From the NCBI GenBank assembly GCA_021811865.1, contig JAKAQB010000077.1:1-14488 (forward strand): a stretch of 14,488 nt of DNA, given 5' to 3'. Positions 13,266 through 14,488 of the stretch are shown here, in pieces (the first letter of the stretch is position 1; the number at the start of each line of letters is the position of its first letter). This DNA comes from Actinomycetes bacterium. Its GTDB lineage: Bacteria > Actinomycetota > Acidimicrobiia > Acidimicrobiales > Palsa-688. The translations under genes and the position numbers were made by a program. The notes beneath the pieces were generated by a model that saw nothing but the letters and a program-made list of their open reading frames with translations, had not been told where the DNA came from and ran no database searches.

Positions 13266-13785
13266 TCAGCCGTAGTACCAGTTCGACCACTCGGGGAACC
13301 CGAAGGTCTGCTGAGGCTGCCACCCGTGCAGCGTGCTCTTCACGACCGAGATCTGGTTGGCCCAGGTGGGGAACCAGAGAGCGGCCACCTGGCGTGAGAT
13401 GTAGTTCTGGTAGGCGTAGAGAGGAGCGAGCCCGGACACCCGGTGCGTTCGCCTTGATCAGCGCGTCAGCCTGCTTGGAGCTGAAGCCCCCGCCCCAGTA
13501 GTTGCCCGTGCCGAACGACTGTCCTCCCGTCGGCTCGACGTCCGTGTCGCCGTAGTCCCAGAGCCAGTTGGCGAACATCTTGATCCCCCAGTTGCACGGC
13601 GGGGAACCCGGGCAGACGCCGCCGAGGGAGTACATGGTCGGGACGGTCTGGGGGCTGAGCACGATGTCGATGCCGGCCTTGGCTGCGGCCGACTGGAACG
13701 CCTCGACCTGGGCGGCGAGGGTCAGCGACTGAGCCTGGTAGAGCCGCCGGTCGGCCCTGGAAGGGGTGGTCACCCTCGTCGTCAC
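13266..13785 (-). pseudogene. Family-5 extracellular solute-binding protein remnant (peptide/oligopeptide ABC type)
   Basis: The C-terminal third of a family-5 substrate-binding protein can be read in two frames. From about 13750 the first frame gives LYQAQSLTLAAQVEAFQSAA and AGIDIVLSPQTVPTMY, then CNWGIKMFANWLWDYGDTDVEPTG and NYWGGGFSSKQADALIK. At 13447-13451 one extra base breaks the frame. The other frame continues THRVSGLAPLYAYQNYISRQ, then VAALWFPTWANQISVVKSTLHGW and ends FPEWSNWYYG before a TGA at 13266-13268, a natural-looking C-terminus. About 350-400 residues, including the signal peptide and lipobox, are missing upstream, where an unrelated oxidoreductase gene begins at the junction (about 13745-13810). 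It cannot encode a working binding protein. Family members bind peptides, nickel or sugars outside the cell for an ABC importer. The single-base frameshift could be a sequencing error, but the truncation is not explained by that. Confidence 0.8.
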
Positions 13786-14488
13786 CGGGCCAGACCCGCA
13801 CGGCTGCGCCGTGTGCGAGGACGTTGACGATCGCCTGCGACGCCAGGTAGCGCAGCGGCTCCGGCTCCCAGGGGCGAGCCCGGTGGCCGACCCACGGCAG
13901 CGTCACGAGATCACTGTCGTGGCCGAGAACGAGGTCCGCGAGCGTGCGGCCGGAGATGTTGGACGCGACGAGCCCATGACCCGAGTAGCCGCCTGCCCAG
14001 CCGAAGCCGGTCGACCGCTCGTAGTGGACACTCATGCACCAGTCTCTCGGAACGGCGAGCGGGCCACCCCAGTGGTGCGTGACGGCCGCATCGCCGGCCG
14101 CCGGGAAGTGCCGACGGATCGTCGCCTGCAGACGCTCGTATACGCCGGCGTTGCGCTCCCTCGCCTCATCGATCGGCTTGTCGAGGTGGTAGGGCGCGCC
14201 GCGGCCGCCGATCGCGATCCGGCCGTCGGTCGTGCGCTGCGCATAGAAGAAGAGGTGGTGCTTGTCCCGGATGGTCAGCCCGTCACGCCAGCCGAGCTCC
14301 CGCCAGGTCGCCTCCGACAACGGCTCGGTCGCGATCATCAGGCTGTAGAGGGGGAGGTAGCGGCGCTTCTCTCCCGCCAGCTCGGTGGTGTACGACTCCG
14401 TGGCGCGAAGGACGTGGTCCGCGGTCAGTGTGCCCTGGCGGCACCGCACCCGCCCCGGGACGACCTGCAGCGCCTCGGTCCGCTCGAA
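13466..14488 (-). CDS. FAD-dependent amine/D-amino-acid oxidoreductase (DAO family), partial and with altered C-terminus
   Basis: The frame is open at the window edge, so the N-terminal FAD-binding GxGxxG region lies outside. The visible part matches the C-terminal half of DAO-type oxidoreductases such as glycine or gamma-glutamylputrescine oxidases: LPLYSLMIATEPL, LTIRDKHHLFFYAQRTTDGRIAIGGRG, HHWGGPLAVPRDWCMSV and FGWAGGYSGHGLVASNISGRTLADLVLG, which includes the conserved GGYSGHG FAD-contacting loop, then the typical PWEPEPLRYL end region. Homology stops near 13800. The frame then runs about 110 codons antiframe through the solute-binding-protein remnant to a TGA at 13466-13468, giving Arg/Pro-rich residues of no known domain. 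The native last 20-30 residues appear to have been replaced at a deletion junction. The catalytic part may still fold; whether the enzyme works is unknown. Such enzymes oxidise amines or amino acids with release of H2O2. Confidence 0.8.
   Translation of the reverse strand, partial: FERTEALQVVPGRVRCRQGTLTADHVLRATESYTTELAGEKRRYLPLYSLMIATEPLSEATWRELGWRDGLTIRDKHHLFFYAQRTTDGRIAIGGRGAPYHLDKPIDEARERNAGVYERLQATIRRHFPAAGDAAVTHHWGGPLAVPRDWCMSVHYERSTGFGWAGGYSGHGLVASNISGRTLADLVLGHDSDLVTLPWVGHRARPWEPEPLRYLASQAIVNVLAHGAAVRVWPGDDEGDHPFQGRPAALPGSVADPRRPGRGVPVGRSQGRHRHRAQPPDRPDHVLPRRRLPGFPAVQLGDQDVRQLALGLRRHGRRADGRTVVRHGQLLGRGLQLQAG

Noticed and set aside
12525..13397. 290-codon plus-strand open frame over the right-hand decayed region
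   Set aside because: It opposes two recognisable gene remnants and its translation shows no domain.
1..14488. CRISPR array, tRNA or rRNA genes, insertion sequence
   Set aside because: No regularly spaced repeats, no cloverleaf-like segment, no rRNA signature and no transposase-like frame or terminal inverted repeats were seen, although gene breaks at 12380-13810 made a mobile element worth looking for.

Overview
The window is high-GC DNA with many GTG starts, tight gene overlaps and a SARP/BTAD-type giant regulator. Together these point to an actinobacterium, possibly an uncultured Acidimicrobiia-like lineage; this placement is inference, and no rRNA or tRNA gene is present to test it.

Layout. 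(1) 1-1243: the 3' part of a 2H phosphoesterase/2'-5' RNA ligase-like gene (+), convergent with a VIT/CCC1-type iron/manganese transporter gene (-). (2) 1302-7780 (+): a compact operon. It starts with a fused [2Fe-2S]+molybdopterin hydroxylase of the selenium-dependent xanthine dehydrogenase (XdhD) type. An SsnA-type aminohydrolase overlaps its end. A small MTH1187/YkoF-type thiamine-binding-like protein, a DauR/YheO-type HTH regulator and a D-hydantoinase/dihydropyrimidinase follow. A DJ-1/PfpI-family gene comes after a 95-bp gap carrying a perfect 18-bp palindrome. (3) 7781-8157: no intact gene, with a possible zinc-ribbon remnant. (4) 8158-12335 (-): a secreted protein of unknown function, a SnoaL/NTF2-fold protein, and a roughly 990-residue regulator with winged-helix, BTAD, AAA ATPase and TPR-like parts. 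(5) 12380-14488 (-): a decaying stretch. It holds a frameshifted, start-less acyltransferase-3 remnant, about 420 bp with no recognisable gene, a 5'-truncated and frameshifted family-5 solute-binding protein remnant, and a FAD-dependent amine/amino-acid oxidoreductase that runs off the window edge and has lost its native C-terminus at the junction with that remnant.

How the genes fit together. The xdhD-ssnA-hydantoinase set matches part of the purine-catabolism gene cluster known from selenium-dependent molybdenum hydroxylase loci: hydroxylation of a purine, deamination, then hydrolytic ring opening. The HTH protein inside the operon is the natural candidate for its local regulator. No FAD subunit, YgfK-type reductase, Mo/Se cofactor maturation gene or transporter for the pathway lies in this window.

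The most interesting points are the rearranged form of this purine operon (SsnA lacks its N-terminal beta-sandwich strands, and small thiamine-binding-like and regulator genes are inserted), several perfect or near-perfect palindromes just upstream of starts, and the chain of broken genes at the right end.
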